Source: Candidatus Eiseniibacteriota bacterium
GTDB lineage: Bacteria > Orphanbacterota > Orphanbacteria > Orphanbacterales > Orphanbacteraceae
Direction of reading: 5' to 3'
NCBI GenBank assembly: GCA_029262235.1
Contig: JAJCZU010000003.1
Location: 124,001-188,000, forward strand
DNA length: 64,000 nt
A program made the translations under genes and the position numbers. The notes below the pieces were generated by a model, which saw only the letters and a list, made by a program, of their open reading frames with translations, searched no databases and was not told the origin of the DNA. Below, piece by piece: positions 53,329 to 63,263 of the stretch (its first letter is position 1; every line of letters starts with the position of its first letter).

Positions 53329-56300
53329 ATGTCGAACTCGATCGACAGGAACTTCGATTCGCTCTCTTCGGACGCCCCCCTGATATCGCACGAAGGGTTC
53401 TTCCTCGTTTCCAACGGCAGTTGCTACTCCGTGCTGACGGGACGCGGAGCGGGATATCTGGCGATGGGGCAGACCGTTCTTACGCCTGTTTCTTCCCTTC
53501 AGGTGGCCGCACCGTCCGGATGTTTTCTCTATCTGCGTGATCGGGAGAACGGTGCGTTCTGGTCGGTCGGTCGCGATCCGGTCGCAGCGTCGCCCGACTC
53601 CGGCAGCGTCACCGGGGAGCCGGGCATTGTTTCCTTCGCGCGATCCGATGACGGCATCGCGTCACGCATGGAAGTCTGGATCGACCCCGGCACTTCGCTC
53701 GAGCTGCGCAGAGTCACGATCGAGAATCAGTCGGGCCGGCAACGCGAACTCGAGCTTACGAGCTACGCGGAAGTCGTTCTCGCGGGCCGGGACGCGCATG
53801 CCGCCCACCCCGTGTTTTCGAGACTCTTCATACAAACCGCATGGATTCCCGGATCGAGGACACTGATCGCCCGCAGAAGGCCGCGCGCCAACGGCGAAGT
53901 CCATCCGGTCCTTTTCCATTCGCTTTCGGGCAGTGGTGACCTCGACTACGAGACCAGTCGATACCGGTTCGTGGGGCGCGGAGGTTCGGCGGCCGCACCG
54001 CAGGCGCTTCGATCCCCCATGCCGCTTTCCAGGTCGGTGGGCGCCGTGCTCGATCCGATCGTGAGCCTGCGACGCGTCATCCGCGTCGAAGACGGACAGA
54101 AGTTCTCGTGTACTTTCCTGACGGGAACCGCGCCGACAAGTACGAACGCGACGGAGACGATCGAGGCTTTTACGGATGAGAACGCGATCGAATGCAGTCA
54201 GTCGAAAGCGAAAGCGAACGCAAGCAGCATGATCGCGGAAGCCGGCCTTACGGTTCCGGAAGCCGGGCGTCTCGATGCCCTCGCTGCCCGCGTTCTTCTC
54301 GGTGACAGCGCTCCCGGCCCGGTATCCCCGCCGCACGTTCCCGGCGGCGGCAGCATCGGCCCGGCACTGGGCCGATACGGCGTGTCCGTCGAGAAGCCGT
54401 TCGTCGTGGCCGAGTCGGGGGGCGGGCCGATGCGGGAATACTGGCGGAAACTCGGGCTCCCGATCGACGTCGTGATTCCGGACGAGCAGGTTCCCGAGGC
54501 CGATGCCGCGCTGCTGCGGGCGGCCGCGTGCTTCGTCATGAGCCCCGCGCTTCCCGTCGCGGCGAGCGCGGCGCGGTCTTTCCGCGGCACGGTTCCCCCG
54601 CATGAGCTTCCCGAGAGACTGCCGGTAGAGGAGGAACTGCTGTTCTTCAACGGCTGCGGGGGATTTGCCGACGAAGGCAGGGAGTACGTCATTCGGATTC
54701 CGTATCGTGCTGCCGGTCATGCGCTCCCGCCGCTCCCCTGGGTCAACATCATCGCGAATCATCAGTTCGGCACGATGGTCAGCGAAACGGGCGCCGGATA
54801 CACGTGGTGCCTGAACAGCCGCGAGCATCGGCTGACCCCCTGGTCGAACGACCCCGTGCGCGACCCGCACGGAGAAAGCCTGTTCCTGCGCGACGAAGAG
54901 ACGGGCGCTCTCTGGTCTCCGTTGCCGGGCCCGCTGCCGGGCGCGGGCGACTATGAAATGCGACACGGCTTCGGTTACAGCACGTGCCATCATCGGAGCA
55001 ACGGGCTCAAGATCGAAACCCGGATTCTTGTCGCGCTTGATGATCCGATCAAAATCACGCGCGTTACCATCACGAATCAGTCGGACCGAAAACGAAGTCT
55101 TTTCCTGTTCAGCGATGTTCAGCTCGTTCTGGGCAACCAGCTCTCCGGCACCGGTCGTTTCGTCCGCACGGACCATGATGCGGAGTCCGGCATCACGTTC
55201 GGGTACAATCCGACGGCCGGCGATGAGTACGCCTCCCGTGTCGCTTTCCATGCGATCGCTACGACGCATCCGTCCGAAACCGGGTTCGAGTCCCTGAGTG
55301 AATCACGAATCTCGCACGCGGCGAGCCTGTCCGTAGAGCCGGGGGAGGACGTGGAATGCGCGTTCCTGCTCGGGGAAGCGGAGAGTCGCGATGAGGCCGT
55401 CGCACTCGTGGCGCGCTACAGGGCACGGGGAGCGACTCACGCGGCGATGGAAGAAGTACGGGCGCACTGGAAAGAGATCCACTCCACCATCACGGTGAAA
55501 ACGCCGGTTCCCGCGATCGATGTCATGGTCAACGGCTGGCTGCTCTATCAGACGATTGCGTGCCGGCTTCACGGGCGCTCCGCGTTCTATCAGTCCGGCG
55601 GAGCATTCGGTTTTCGCGACCAGCTGCAGGACTCGGCCGCGCTGGTGTACGCCCTGCCCGCGATGACGCGCGATCAGATCCTCCTCCACGCCGGTCATCA
55701 GTTCATAGAGGGCGACGTGCTGCACTGGTGGCATCCGCCGCACAGCAAAGGGATTCGGACGAAGTTCGTCGACGATCTTCTCTGGCTGCCCTATGTGACA
55801 TCATTTTATGTACGAAATTCAGGCGACTGGAACGTGCTGGACGAAAAAGTGCGTTACCTGTCGGCGCGCCTGCTCGAGAAGGAAGAAGACGAAGCCTACG
55901 TCGTGCCGGTGGACTCGGGCGAGTCCGGCGATTTGTATGAGCATTGCTGCCGCGCGATCGACCGCTCGCTGAAAACGGGGGAGCATGGGCTGCCGCTGTT
56001 CGGCGCGGGAGACTGGAACGACGGCATGAACCGGGTGGGGCGCGGGGGGCGGGGAGAAAGCGTGTTCATGGCGTTCTTTCTCTATCGCGTGCTGGGTGAA
56101 TTCATTCCGCTCTGCGAATCGAGATCCGACGACGCGCGAATCCGCGCGTACCAAGAACATCGCAAGCTTCTGCTGACTGCGGTCAACGAAGCGGGGTGGG
56201 ACGGCGAGTGGTATCGGCGCGGGTATTACGATGACGGAAGCCCGCTCGGTTCGCGCGAGAATCAGGAGTGCCGGATCGACGCGCTGGCGCAGGCCTGGGC

Positions 56301-56997
56301 GGTCATTTCGGGAGCGGCAACGAAGGAGCGCGCGCAAATTTCTCTCGCGTCACTCGAGAAACATCTGATCTCCGATTCACAGAAGCTGATCCGGCTGCTC
56401 ACGCCGCCGTTCCAGGACACGCCCCACGACCCTGGTTACATCAAAGGGTACGTGGCCGGTGTGCGGGAGAACGGCGGGCAGTACACGCATGCCGCGCTCT
56501 GGGTCGTGCGCGCTTTCGCCGAGATGGGGCAGAACAACCGGGCGGCGGAACTGCTGGAAATGCTGTCACCCGTCAGCCATGCCATGACGCCGGAAGCGGT
56601 CGCGACGTACCAGGTCGAGCCGTATGTGGTCGCCGCGGACGTCTACAGCGAGCCGCCCCATGTCGGGCGGGGAGGGTGGACCTGGTACACGGGGTCCGCG
56701 TCATGGATGTATCGCGTTGCCGTCGAATCGATTCTCGGCCTCAGTATCAAGAACGGGAACACGCTTCTGATCAAGCCGTGCGTTCCGGACGACTGGCCTC
56801 GGTATGAAATCGAATACAGGTTGCCGGACGGAAGAACGCGGTATCGCATCACGATCGAAAACCCGAGCGGAAATGCCGGGCGTGTTCTGGGCGCCACGCT
56901 GGACGGGGAGCCCACTGCCGTCGTGAAGGGTACCGCAAGCGTTCTGCTGGTTGCCGACGGAAGTGCTCACGAGGTCAGCGTGACGCTCGGTCGCTGA
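53329..56997 (+). CDS. GH94 phosphorylase-like protein, resembling the C-terminal part of cyclic beta-1,2-glucan synthase
   Basis: 1222 residues, no signal peptide. The N-terminal half has a lower-conserved GH94-associated module (SLELRRVTIENQSGRQRELELTSYAEVVLA, AHAAHPVFSRLFIQT). From about 430 comes the second set (FFNGCGGFADEGREYVIRI, PLPWVNIIANHQFGTMVSETGAGYTW, RVTITNQSDRKRSL) and the (alpha/alpha)6 catalytic part with FGFRDQLQDSAAL, HWWHPPHSKGIRTKFVDDLLWLPYV and AGDWNDGMN (DWND at 895-898 carries the expected general acid). Related enzymes phosphorolyse 1,2-beta-oligoglucans. Glycosyltransferase GT84 domains of NdvB are absent, so degradation is the likely direction. Confidence 0.88.
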   Translation: MSNSIDRNFDSLSSDAPLISHEGFFLVSNGSCYSVLTGRGAGYLAMGQTVLTPVSSLQVAAPSGCFLYLRDRENGAFWSVGRDPVAASPDSGSVTGEPGIVSFARSDDGIASRMEVWIDPGTSLELRRVTIENQSGRQRELELTSYAEVVLAGRDAHAAHPVFSRLFIQTAWIPGSRTLIARRRPRANGEVHPVLFHSLSGSGDLDYETSRYRFVGRGGSAAAPQALRSPMPLSRSVGAVLDPIVSLRRVIRVEDGQKFSCTFLTGTAPTSTNATETIEAFTDENAIECSQSKAKANASSMIAEAGLTVPEAGRLDALAARVLLGDSAPGPVSPPHVPGGGSIGPALGRYGVSVEKPFVVAESGGGPMREYWRKLGLPIDVVIPDEQVPEADAALLRAAACFVMSPALPVAASAARSFRGTVPPHELPERLPVEEELLFFNGCGGFADEGREYVIRIPYRAAGHALPPLPWVNIIANHQFGTMVSETGAGYTWCLNSREHRLTPWSNDPVRDPHGESLFLRDEETGALWSPLPGPLPGAGDYEMRHGFGYSTCHHRSNGLKIETRILVALDDPIKITRVTITNQSDRKRSLFLFSDVQLVLGNQLSGTGRFVRTDHDAESGITFGYNPTAGDEYASRVAFHAIATTHPSETGFESLSESRISHAASLSVEPGEDVECAFLLGEAESRDEAVALVARYRARGATHAAMEEVRAHWKEIHSTITVKTPVPAIDVMVNGWLLYQTIACRLHGRSAFYQSGGAFGFRDQLQDSAALVYALPAMTRDQILLHAGHQFIEGDVLHWWHPPHSKGIRTKFVDDLLWLPYVTSFYVRNSGDWNVLDEKVRYLSARLLEKEEDEAYVVPVDSGESGDLYEHCCRAIDRSLKTGEHGLPLFGAGDWNDGMNRVGRGGRGESVFMAFFLYRVLGEFIPLCESRSDDARIRAYQEHRKLLLTAVNEAGWDGEWYRRGYYDDGSPLGSRENQECRIDALAQAWAVISGAATKERAQISLASLEKHLISDSQKLIRLLTPPFQDTPHDPGYIKGYVAGVRENGGQYTHAALWVVRAFAEMGQNNRAAELLEMLSPVSHAMTPEAVATYQVEPYVVAADVYSEPPHVGRGGWTWYTGSASWMYRVAVESILGLSIKNGNTLLIKPCVPDDWPRYEIEYRLPDGRTRYRITIENPSGNAGRVLGATLDGEPTAVVKGTASVLLVADGSAHEVSVTLGR

Positions 56998-57074
56998 ACG
57001 ACGAAAACGCTCGTCGGAAAACAAGGAACGTCACTGATCAAGAAAAGGTAACGACAAGATGATCGTGCAGACGA

Positions 57075-60000
57075 TCAGGGAAGCGTGACTCTCGCAGGGA
57101 GTTTGTGAATCGTTCTGTTTCCGCCTGGCAGGTCGAGCAGGATCCCACCCGCCGGAAGATCCAGATCGCCGCTCATGACCGCCTCGATCAACGTTTCGCT
57201 TCCCGTATGTTTGCGAAGAAGCGTGAAGCTCAGTGTTCCGAACGGCGTCGGCAGATCGCTTACCGTGATCCCGGGCGCGTCCAGCCACTCAGACAGAATC
57301 CCGCCGCCGACAACCAGCGTTTCATCCGACTCGCGATAGGTAACGAGCATATCGAGTACCGATCGAATGTAGTCGGAGCCGACCCACGTGTGCGGCATGT
57401 CGCCGATGAATCGCGCCTCGCGTTCGTCCTTCAATACGACTTCGCCCCATTGCTTCCAGCCCGCCGGACGACGATGCTCCATGAACCAGTCGAGCGCTTC
57501 GTGTGCGCGCTCTCTCCAGCCGAGGCGCACGAAGGCGCCGACGTGACGCAGTTCATAGGGCGTGTAGGCGTCCCACTCGCCCGTCATCTTGCGATGCGTG
57601 AAGAACTCGTAATACTTCTCGAAGGTGCGGAGCAGCGCTTCGCGCGGCAGCGTCTCGGATGCCTGCGCCGGGTGAAACGCGATCGTCGTCGACGTCGCGT
57701 CGAAATCGCCGAGATCCGCGCAGCCGGGAATGTAGTCGATGTCATGCAGCGTCATCGCGGCCCGCATCGAGTTCACGAGATCACCTTCGAACGCTCCGCG
57801 AACAGAGCGCCAGCGTTCCTGCTCGCGCTCGTACCCGAGCGCCCCGGCGAGGAACGCGGCGTCGTGAAAACCCGTCAGCGCGAAGAGATCGTCCCAGTAC
57901 GAATGCATCGGTTTGGCTGAGTATCCCTCGTGGCTGATCGACGGCGGGAGCAGACCATAGAACGGTGTGGCTTCGAATTCGCTCGTGAGCCGGAGGCCGC
58001 GCAGTGAATCGAGATAAGAGGCCGCGCGTTTGACCTGGGGCCACATCGCGATCAGGAACGCGTCGTCGCGCGTGTAGCGATAGTACTCGGCGATCAGGAA
58101 AATGAACTCGCCGCCACTGTCGTGCTCGGGCACCGGATCGGCGCCGCGCGTGTCGACGCAGCAGGGCACTTTGCCGTTGTCGTACTGAAATTCCGCGAAC
58201 CATTCGATGAACGCACGCACGGGCTCCCGATGTCCCATGCGGAGCAGCGCGGAGGACGTCAGCGCGCCGTCGCGGATCCACGACCGCGCGTACGAGCGCG
58301 CCCCCGGCTGAATCGCCGGCCCGGCGCGATTGACGAGTATGTAGCCGAGCTGCGCGTACAGAGTCTGTTCGATCTCGCGGGCGACCGGCGGCAGCTTGAT
58401 CCTGGCGACGGGGAGATCGCGCCAGTGTTCCGCCGCTTCACGAAGGCTCTCGACGGGCGATTCCAGACCGTCTGCCGTCGACCTGGTGTCCGCCGTCGCC
58501 TGCGTAACCGGCGCGGAGGCATCGTTCTGCTCGTCGAGCGGGAAGCGAAGCGTGACGATCCGCGACTCGAGTCCGTCGAGATCGAACGGGAATACGAGGG
58601 CGCACGACGCGGCGCCGAACGGATCCTGCACGTGATTCGTTTCGGGTAGCTTTCCGTAGCGCAGCCAGTCGGCGACGATGTCGCCCTGGTCGAAAGTCGC
58701 CGCGCCGAACCCCGCGGGGGTGCCGGAGACCGCAATCGACTTTCCGTCGACATCGATGGTTTTGCCGTCCCACGTGATCTCGTGCACCGGGGCCGTACCG
58801 CCCGCCATGTTCAGGTTCTGGTAGGGCGGGTTCACCTGGAACGGCCGTACAGCCAGGAACAGCGTTCCGCTGTGCGAACCGTGGTCTGCCGCGTGCACTT
58901 CATAGGAAACGGTCAGGGACGACGCGCCCGGAGCACCGGTCGGCATGGCCAGGACTTCAAGTGCGAGACCGTTGTACCAGCTGACGCCCGGAATCGGCAT
59001 CCACCCGTCGTGAAGCGTCTGGTCCGTTTCGACATCGGCCCATGTGATGAGTTCGCCGTCAACGAACAGAAATGGCTCGATCGTGAACGCGCCCTTGCCC
59101 GTTTCGATCGCGCCGTCTTCGCTCATGAGCGCTTCGCGCGGATCGTTGTCGACTCCGGCCACGGTCCAGTACACGGCTTCGCCCGTCATGCCGCGCGGGT
59201 AGGTTCCGCGCGGGGCGTCACCGGCGATGCCCTGGAAGAATGTCTGACGGTCCGCGCCCCACGCGAGCGGCTGCAGCGTGATTTCGCGGACGGCAATGCC
59301 GCGGCCGATGTCGTGCCCGCCCGCGCGCGTCCCGGCGCTCTTCAGGCAGCGAACCCTGATCCGGGACGATTCGCTCTCGGGCAGAAAGTGATAGTCCCGG
59401 CCGCCGTTCGCGCCCGTTACCGAGCGCAGTGTTTCCCAGCTCCTGCCGTCGAACGATGCCTCGATCGCGTAGTCCGTCGCACTCTGCCCGGGCGCCCAGT
59501 CGATGACGAGACCCCCGTACTCGCGCACTCCGCCGAGGTCGAGAGCGAACCGAGGGAGCGTGTCCGCTTCGCCGCCGGCCCAGAACGTGCTCGAATCCCC
59601 GTCGATCGCCAGCGGAGCTTCGAACCCGGCGCGTGACGAAGAGGCCGTCGCGACCGGATCCGGCGGATTCGCGTTCGGGGGCGGCAGTTCCTGAATCGTC
59701 AGGTTGTCGATCCAGATCGTCCCCTCGCCGCCCGTTCCCGCCGTTACGGCGAACTCGATGGCCGCCACGCGCTCGAGATCGCCGCCGCCGCGCGGCCCCC
59801 ACGCGAAACTGACGTGACGTTTCTTGATGCGCGCTGATGTCCACTCTTCGCTGAACGCGACATCGCGCATGACCGACCACCAGACGTTCTCACCCGTCTC
59901 GTCGACCAGCTTGAATTCCAGATGATTGACGGGCGCTTCGCCCCTGTAGTCGAATTCGATTACGTAGTTGGCGGGCAGCGGGAAGTCGAACTCCTTCCGC

Positions 60001-60248
60001 ATGACGGCGTAGCCGCCTCCCGCGACGAAGTGGAAGTCGAGCCGGATCGCGCGCCCGTTTCTGCCATCGTCCGCCGAGAGAGCGAGTTCGACTCCTTCGG
60101 GGACGAGCGCTTTCCATTCGCCCGCGTTCTCGAAATCGTCGATCGTGTTCACCGGTCGGGGGATCGCCGCCTGAGCGAAGTCGAGGCCTGCGGGCAGCGC
60201 AATCAGCGTGAGCAGCGCCATGAGCGACACGTTCGGCCCGCCTCTCAT
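57075..60248 (-). CDS. Secreted multi-domain protein: CBM11-like, discoidin-like, and (alpha/alpha)6 glycosidase-like
   Basis: 1057 residues. Signal peptide; a CBM11-like domain (about 33-185; TIDDFENAGEWKALVPEG ... GTIWIDNLTIQEL); a discoidin/F5-8C-like domain (about 195-320; APLAIDGDSSTFWAGG, RFALDLGGVREYGGLVIDW, RIRVRCLKSAG); a middle beta region; and a C-terminal helical-barrel domain (about 600-980) with YARSWIRDGALTSSALLRMG, DNGKVPCCVDTRGADPVPEHDSGGEF, MHSYWDDLFAL and MTGEWDAYTPYELRH. It looks like an amylo-glucosidase-type fold, but I cannot assign a GH family. Last gene of the ABC operon, overlapping the permease by 4 bases. Confidence 0.72.
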   Translation of the reverse strand: MRGGPNVSLMALLTLIALPAGLDFAQAAIPRPVNTIDDFENAGEWKALVPEGVELALSADDGRNGRAIRLDFHFVAGGGYAVMRKEFDFPLPANYVIEFDYRGEAPVNHLEFKLVDETGENVWWSVMRDVAFSEEWTSARIKKRHVSFAWGPRGGGDLERVAAIEFAVTAGTGGEGTIWIDNLTIQELPPPNANPPDPVATASSSRAGFEAPLAIDGDSSTFWAGGEADTLPRFALDLGGVREYGGLVIDWAPGQSATDYAIEASFDGRSWETLRSVTGANGGRDYHFLPESESSRIRVRCLKSAGTRAGGHDIGRGIAVREITLQPLAWGADRQTFFQGIAGDAPRGTYPRGMTGEAVYWTVAGVDNDPREALMSEDGAIETGKGAFTIEPFLFVDGELITWADVETDQTLHDGWMPIPGVSWYNGLALEVLAMPTGAPGASSLTVSYEVHAADHGSHSGTLFLAVRPFQVNPPYQNLNMAGGTAPVHEITWDGKTIDVDGKSIAVSGTPAGFGAATFDQGDIVADWLRYGKLPETNHVQDPFGAASCALVFPFDLDGLESRIVTLRFPLDEQNDASAPVTQATADTRSTADGLESPVESLREAAEHWRDLPVARIKLPPVAREIEQTLYAQLGYILVNRAGPAIQPGARSYARSWIRDGALTSSALLRMGHREPVRAFIEWFAEFQYDNGKVPCCVDTRGADPVPEHDSGGEFIFLIAEYYRYTRDDAFLIAMWPQVKRAASYLDSLRGLRLTSEFEATPFYGLLPPSISHEGYSAKPMHSYWDDLFALTGFHDAAFLAGALGYEREQERWRSVRGAFEGDLVNSMRAAMTLHDIDYIPGCADLGDFDATSTTIAFHPAQASETLPREALLRTFEKYYEFFTHRKMTGEWDAYTPYELRHVGAFVRLGWRERAHEALDWFMEHRRPAGWKQWGEVVLKDEREARFIGDMPHTWVGSDYIRSVLDMLVTYRESDETLVVGGGILSEWLDAPGITVSDLPTPFGTLSFTLLRKHTGSETLIEAVMSGDLDLPAGGILLDLPGGNRTIHKLPARVTLP

Positions 60249-61066
60249 CCTTTGACGCCTCCGGCCATGATGCCCTGGTAGTAGACGCGCTGGAAGAACA
60301 GGAAGACGATCATGACGGGCGCGATCGTGACCATGGCGCCGGCCATCATGAGTTCGGTGTCCTGCACGTGCTCACCCGCCAGGTTCGCGAGCGCGACGGG
60401 CAGCGTGTATTTCGATTCGTCGCTCAATATGATGAGCGGCCACATGAAATCGTTCCAGGTGCTGATGAACGTGAACGCAGCGAGCGTGACGAGAATCGGC
60501 CGCACGATCGGTAACACGATCGTCCAGAAAATGCGGAACTCACCCGCGCCGTCCATGCGCGCGGCGTCGAGCAGTTCGTCGGGGACGCTGAGCACGTACT
60601 GGCGCACGAGAAAGATCGCAAAGATGCTGGCGAAGCTCGGAATCATGATTCCCATGTACGTGTTCACGAGACCGAGGTTCTTCAGCAGCAGAAAGAGCGG
60701 AAGCATGCCGACCTGCGCGGGGATCATCATACCGGCGAGCAGAAACTTGAACAGGCGGTCCCTTCCGCCGAATCTGAGTTTGGCGAACGCGTAGCCCGCC
60801 ATCGCATTCACGAGAACGCTGATCATCGTGGCGGTAATCGTGATGAAGGCGCTGTTCATGAAGTTGCGCGCGATATCGAGCCGCGTGAAAAGGGCGATGT
60901 AATGCTCGAGCGTGGGCCGGCTCGGTATAAAGCGCGGCGGATAACTCGCCGCTTCGCCGACAGGCATGAACGAGGCGCCGACCATCCAGGCAAGCGGCGC
61001 GATCGTAACGAGCCCGATTACGGTCAGCACGACATGGAGCAGTACTGTCTGCATGCGCTTGTTCAT
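60245..61066 (-). CDS. ABC sugar transporter permease (MalG type)
   Basis: 273 residues, six transmembrane helices. The EAA-type loop that docks the ATPase is DAARMDGAGEFRIFWTIVLPIVRPIL. The start ATG 61066 overlaps the stop of the MalF-type gene (ATGA), and its stop overlaps the downstream enzyme gene. Imports carbohydrate with the partner permease and the lipoprotein upstream. No ATPase gene is present in the window; a shared MsmK/MsmX-like ATPase elsewhere is likely. Confidence 0.93.
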   Translation of the reverse strand: MNKRMQTVLLHVVLTVIGLVTIAPLAWMVGASFMPVGEAASYPPRFIPSRPTLEHYIALFTRLDIARNFMNSAFITITATMISVLVNAMAGYAFAKLRFGGRDRLFKFLLAGMMIPAQVGMLPLFLLLKNLGLVNTYMGIMIPSFASIFAIFLVRQYVLSVPDELLDAARMDGAGEFRIFWTIVLPIVRPILVTLAAFTFISTWNDFMWPLIILSDESKYTLPVALANLAGEHVQDTELMMAGAMVTIAPVMIVFLFFQRVYYQGIMAGGVKG

Positions 61067-61956
61067 GCCGGATCCGCCTTGCGCAGTTTGAGCTGGATCA
61101 TGGTGCCGACCAGCGTGATGACGAACAGCAGGAACGCGATCGCGGACGCGTTCCCCATGCGCCACCAGCGGAATCCTTCTTCGTACATGAGCAGCATGAG
61201 CGTGACCGTGCTGCGCACCGGTCCGCCCTGGGTCATGACGTACGGCTCCGCGAACACCTGGAAGTACCCGATCAGCGTGATCAGGCTGACGAACAGAAAC
61301 GTCGGGGCGAGGCTCGGGAGCGTGACATGCAGAACGCGCTGCCACGCCGACGCGCCATCGACTTCCGCCGCTTCATACAGCTCTTCGGGAATGCTGATGA
61401 GCCCCGCCACGAAGATCAGCATGTTGTAGCCGAACGTTTTCCAGACGGCCATGAGAACGATGGCCGGCATCGCCCACACGGGATCGCCGAGCCAGTCGAT
61501 GGCCGGGATTCCCAGCTTGGCGAGCGCGTAGTTCATGAGTCCGTAGCGCGGATGATAGAGCGAACGCCAGACGACGGCGACCGCAACGAGCGTTGTGATG
61601 ACAGGGGCGAAGTAGAGCGTGCGAAAGATTTCTTTGAAGCGCGCGAGCCGGCCCGAGACGAGAATCGCACCCGCGAGAGACACGATCACCGAAAGCGGGC
61701 CGCCGAGAAACACGAAATACGCGGTGTTTCTGAATGCGTTCCAGAATTCTCCGCTGCCGAGCGTGCTTTGATAGTTGTCTGCACCTACGAACCGCACGGT
61801 GTCGATCGATCCGATGGCGTAGATGTCGAAGTCCGTCAGGCTGAGCGCGAAACCGATGACGATCGGAAGGAAGAAGAAGACGCCGATCAGTGTGAGTGCG
61901 GGCGCGAGGAAGAGCCACGCGGCGCGCCGCTGTCTTTTTTCGAGGTGCGATCTCAT
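61063..61956 (-). CDS. ABC sugar transporter permease (MalF type)
   Basis: 297 residues, six transmembrane helices. The family's EAA loop is EAAEVDGASAWQRVLHVTLPSLAPTF. Typical MalF-type opening (AAWLFLAPALTLIGVFFFLPIVIGFALSLTDFD) and RTLYFAPVITTLVAVAVVW. It overlaps both flanking genes by 4 bases, so lipoprotein, MalF and MalG are co-translated. Confidence 0.93.
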   Translation of the reverse strand: MRSHLEKRQRRAAWLFLAPALTLIGVFFFLPIVIGFALSLTDFDIYAIGSIDTVRFVGADNYQSTLGSGEFWNAFRNTAYFVFLGGPLSVIVSLAGAILVSGRLARFKEIFRTLYFAPVITTLVAVAVVWRSLYHPRYGLMNYALAKLGIPAIDWLGDPVWAMPAIVLMAVWKTFGYNMLIFVAGLISIPEELYEAAEVDGASAWQRVLHVTLPSLAPTFLFVSLITLIGYFQVFAEPYVMTQGGPVRSTVTLMLLMYEEGFRWWRMGNASAIAFLLFVITLVGTMIQLKLRKADPA

Positions 61957-63263
61957 GAAGCGTCCCCGTCCCCGTCGGTGGGTGACTCGGGAACGAGCCC
62001 CCGCTTTTCGAGAAGCCAGCGTCGCTTGTCGAGGATCACGTCGACGTCCCTGTCGAGCGCCTCGAGCGCCTCGTCGATCGTCGCGGAACCACGAATGGCT
62101 TCTTCCGCCCGGATCATGATCCGTGTCGCGATCTGCTCCCATTCGGGAATTTTCGGTGTCGCGACCACGCGCTTCAGTTGCTCGCCGAAAGCCGTAATGC
62201 GCGGGTCGGACGCGATCGACTCGTGCTGCCACGACTCCGTTCGCGCGGGCAGGTCGCCCGTCAGTGCGAAAAATCGAAGCTGCTGTGCGGGCGCCGAAAG
62301 GTACTCGATCAATTTCCATGCCGCCTCTTTCCGTTCCGAAGAGCGAAACAGAACGATGCTGGAACCGCCGGCGAGTGATACGCCCGTTTCGATGCCGCCC
62401 GGGCCGGGAAGCGGCGCTGTCGCCCATTCATCGGCGAGCGCGGGCGGGAGGCGCCTCTCGAATTCACCGAGGTTCCACGGGCCCGTTACATACATCGAAA
62501 AATAGCCGCGGGCGAACTCCTGGTACAGATTGGAGACTTCGGAGTTGCTGACCGGGGGCGCGAGGCCGTCTTCGAAGAGACCGATGTAGAACGCGAACGC
62601 GTCGCGAAACGGCTTCTTCGAAAAGGCGCCCACTGTGCCGTTCTCGGCCACGAGCGGCGAGTTCATCTGCAGACCGAAAATCACGGGCTGCGAGAACTCG
62701 TTCGTCGGCAGCAGGATCGCGTATCCGTCCTTGCCCGCGAGGCGTTTGACCGCGGTCATCGCCTGCCGCCATTCGGCCCACGTTTCCGGCATCGCGTCGT
62801 AACCGGCCTGCGCAAGGACGTCTTTGCGATAGAAGAGAACGCGCGTGTCGACGTACCACGGGACTCCGTAGGGCGTGCCGTCGATTACGTTCGTGTCCCA
62901 GATGCCGGGGAAGAAACCGCGCGGCGTGATCGTGGTCGATCGATCCACCCAGTCGCCGAGCGGTTCGAGCGCATGCAGCGCCACGAATTCGGCGATCCAC
63001 GTGTTGCCGAGCTGACAGAGGTCGGGAGACGAATCGCCCACGTGGGCCGTCAGCAGCTTTTCGTGCGCGGCGGTCCACGGAATCTGCTGCACTTCGACTC
63101 GAATGGTCGGATGCAGTTCCTCGAAATCGCGGACGAGTTCCTGCACCACTTCGCCCTCGCGTCCCATCGCCCAGAAACGAACGAGGCTTCTTTCGTCGCG
63201 CCCCTTTCCGCAACCCGCGACGAGCAGAGGGAGCAGCAACATGAGCCACGCGCGCCGGTTCAT
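61953..63263 (-). CDS. ABC sugar-binding lipoprotein (family 1 SBP)
   Basis: 436 residues. Lipoprotein signal with lipobox LVAGC near residue 18, then an extracellular-binding fold (SLVRFWAMGREGEVVQELVRDFEELHPTIRVEVQQIPW, DGTPYGVPWYVDTRVLFYRKDVLAQAGYDAMPETWAEW). Captures oligosaccharide in the periplasm for the MalF/MalG-type permeases. GW/Phe-rich segments near 230-300 probably line the site. Start ATG 63263 overlaps the upstream GH144-like gene stop. Confidence 0.92.
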   Translation of the reverse strand: MNRRAWLMLLLPLLVAGCGKGRDERSLVRFWAMGREGEVVQELVRDFEELHPTIRVEVQQIPWTAAHEKLLTAHVGDSSPDLCQLGNTWIAEFVALHALEPLGDWVDRSTTITPRGFFPGIWDTNVIDGTPYGVPWYVDTRVLFYRKDVLAQAGYDAMPETWAEWRQAMTAVKRLAGKDGYAILLPTNEFSQPVIFGLQMNSPLVAENGTVGAFSKKPFRDAFAFYIGLFEDGLAPPVSNSEVSNLYQEFARGYFSMYVTGPWNLGEFERRLPPALADEWATAPLPGPGGIETGVSLAGGSSIVLFRSSERKEAAWKLIEYLSAPAQQLRFFALTGDLPARTESWQHESIASDPRITAFGEQLKRVVATPKIPEWEQIATRIMIRAEEAIRGSATIDEALEALDRDVDVILDKRRWLLEKRGLVPESPTDGDGDAS

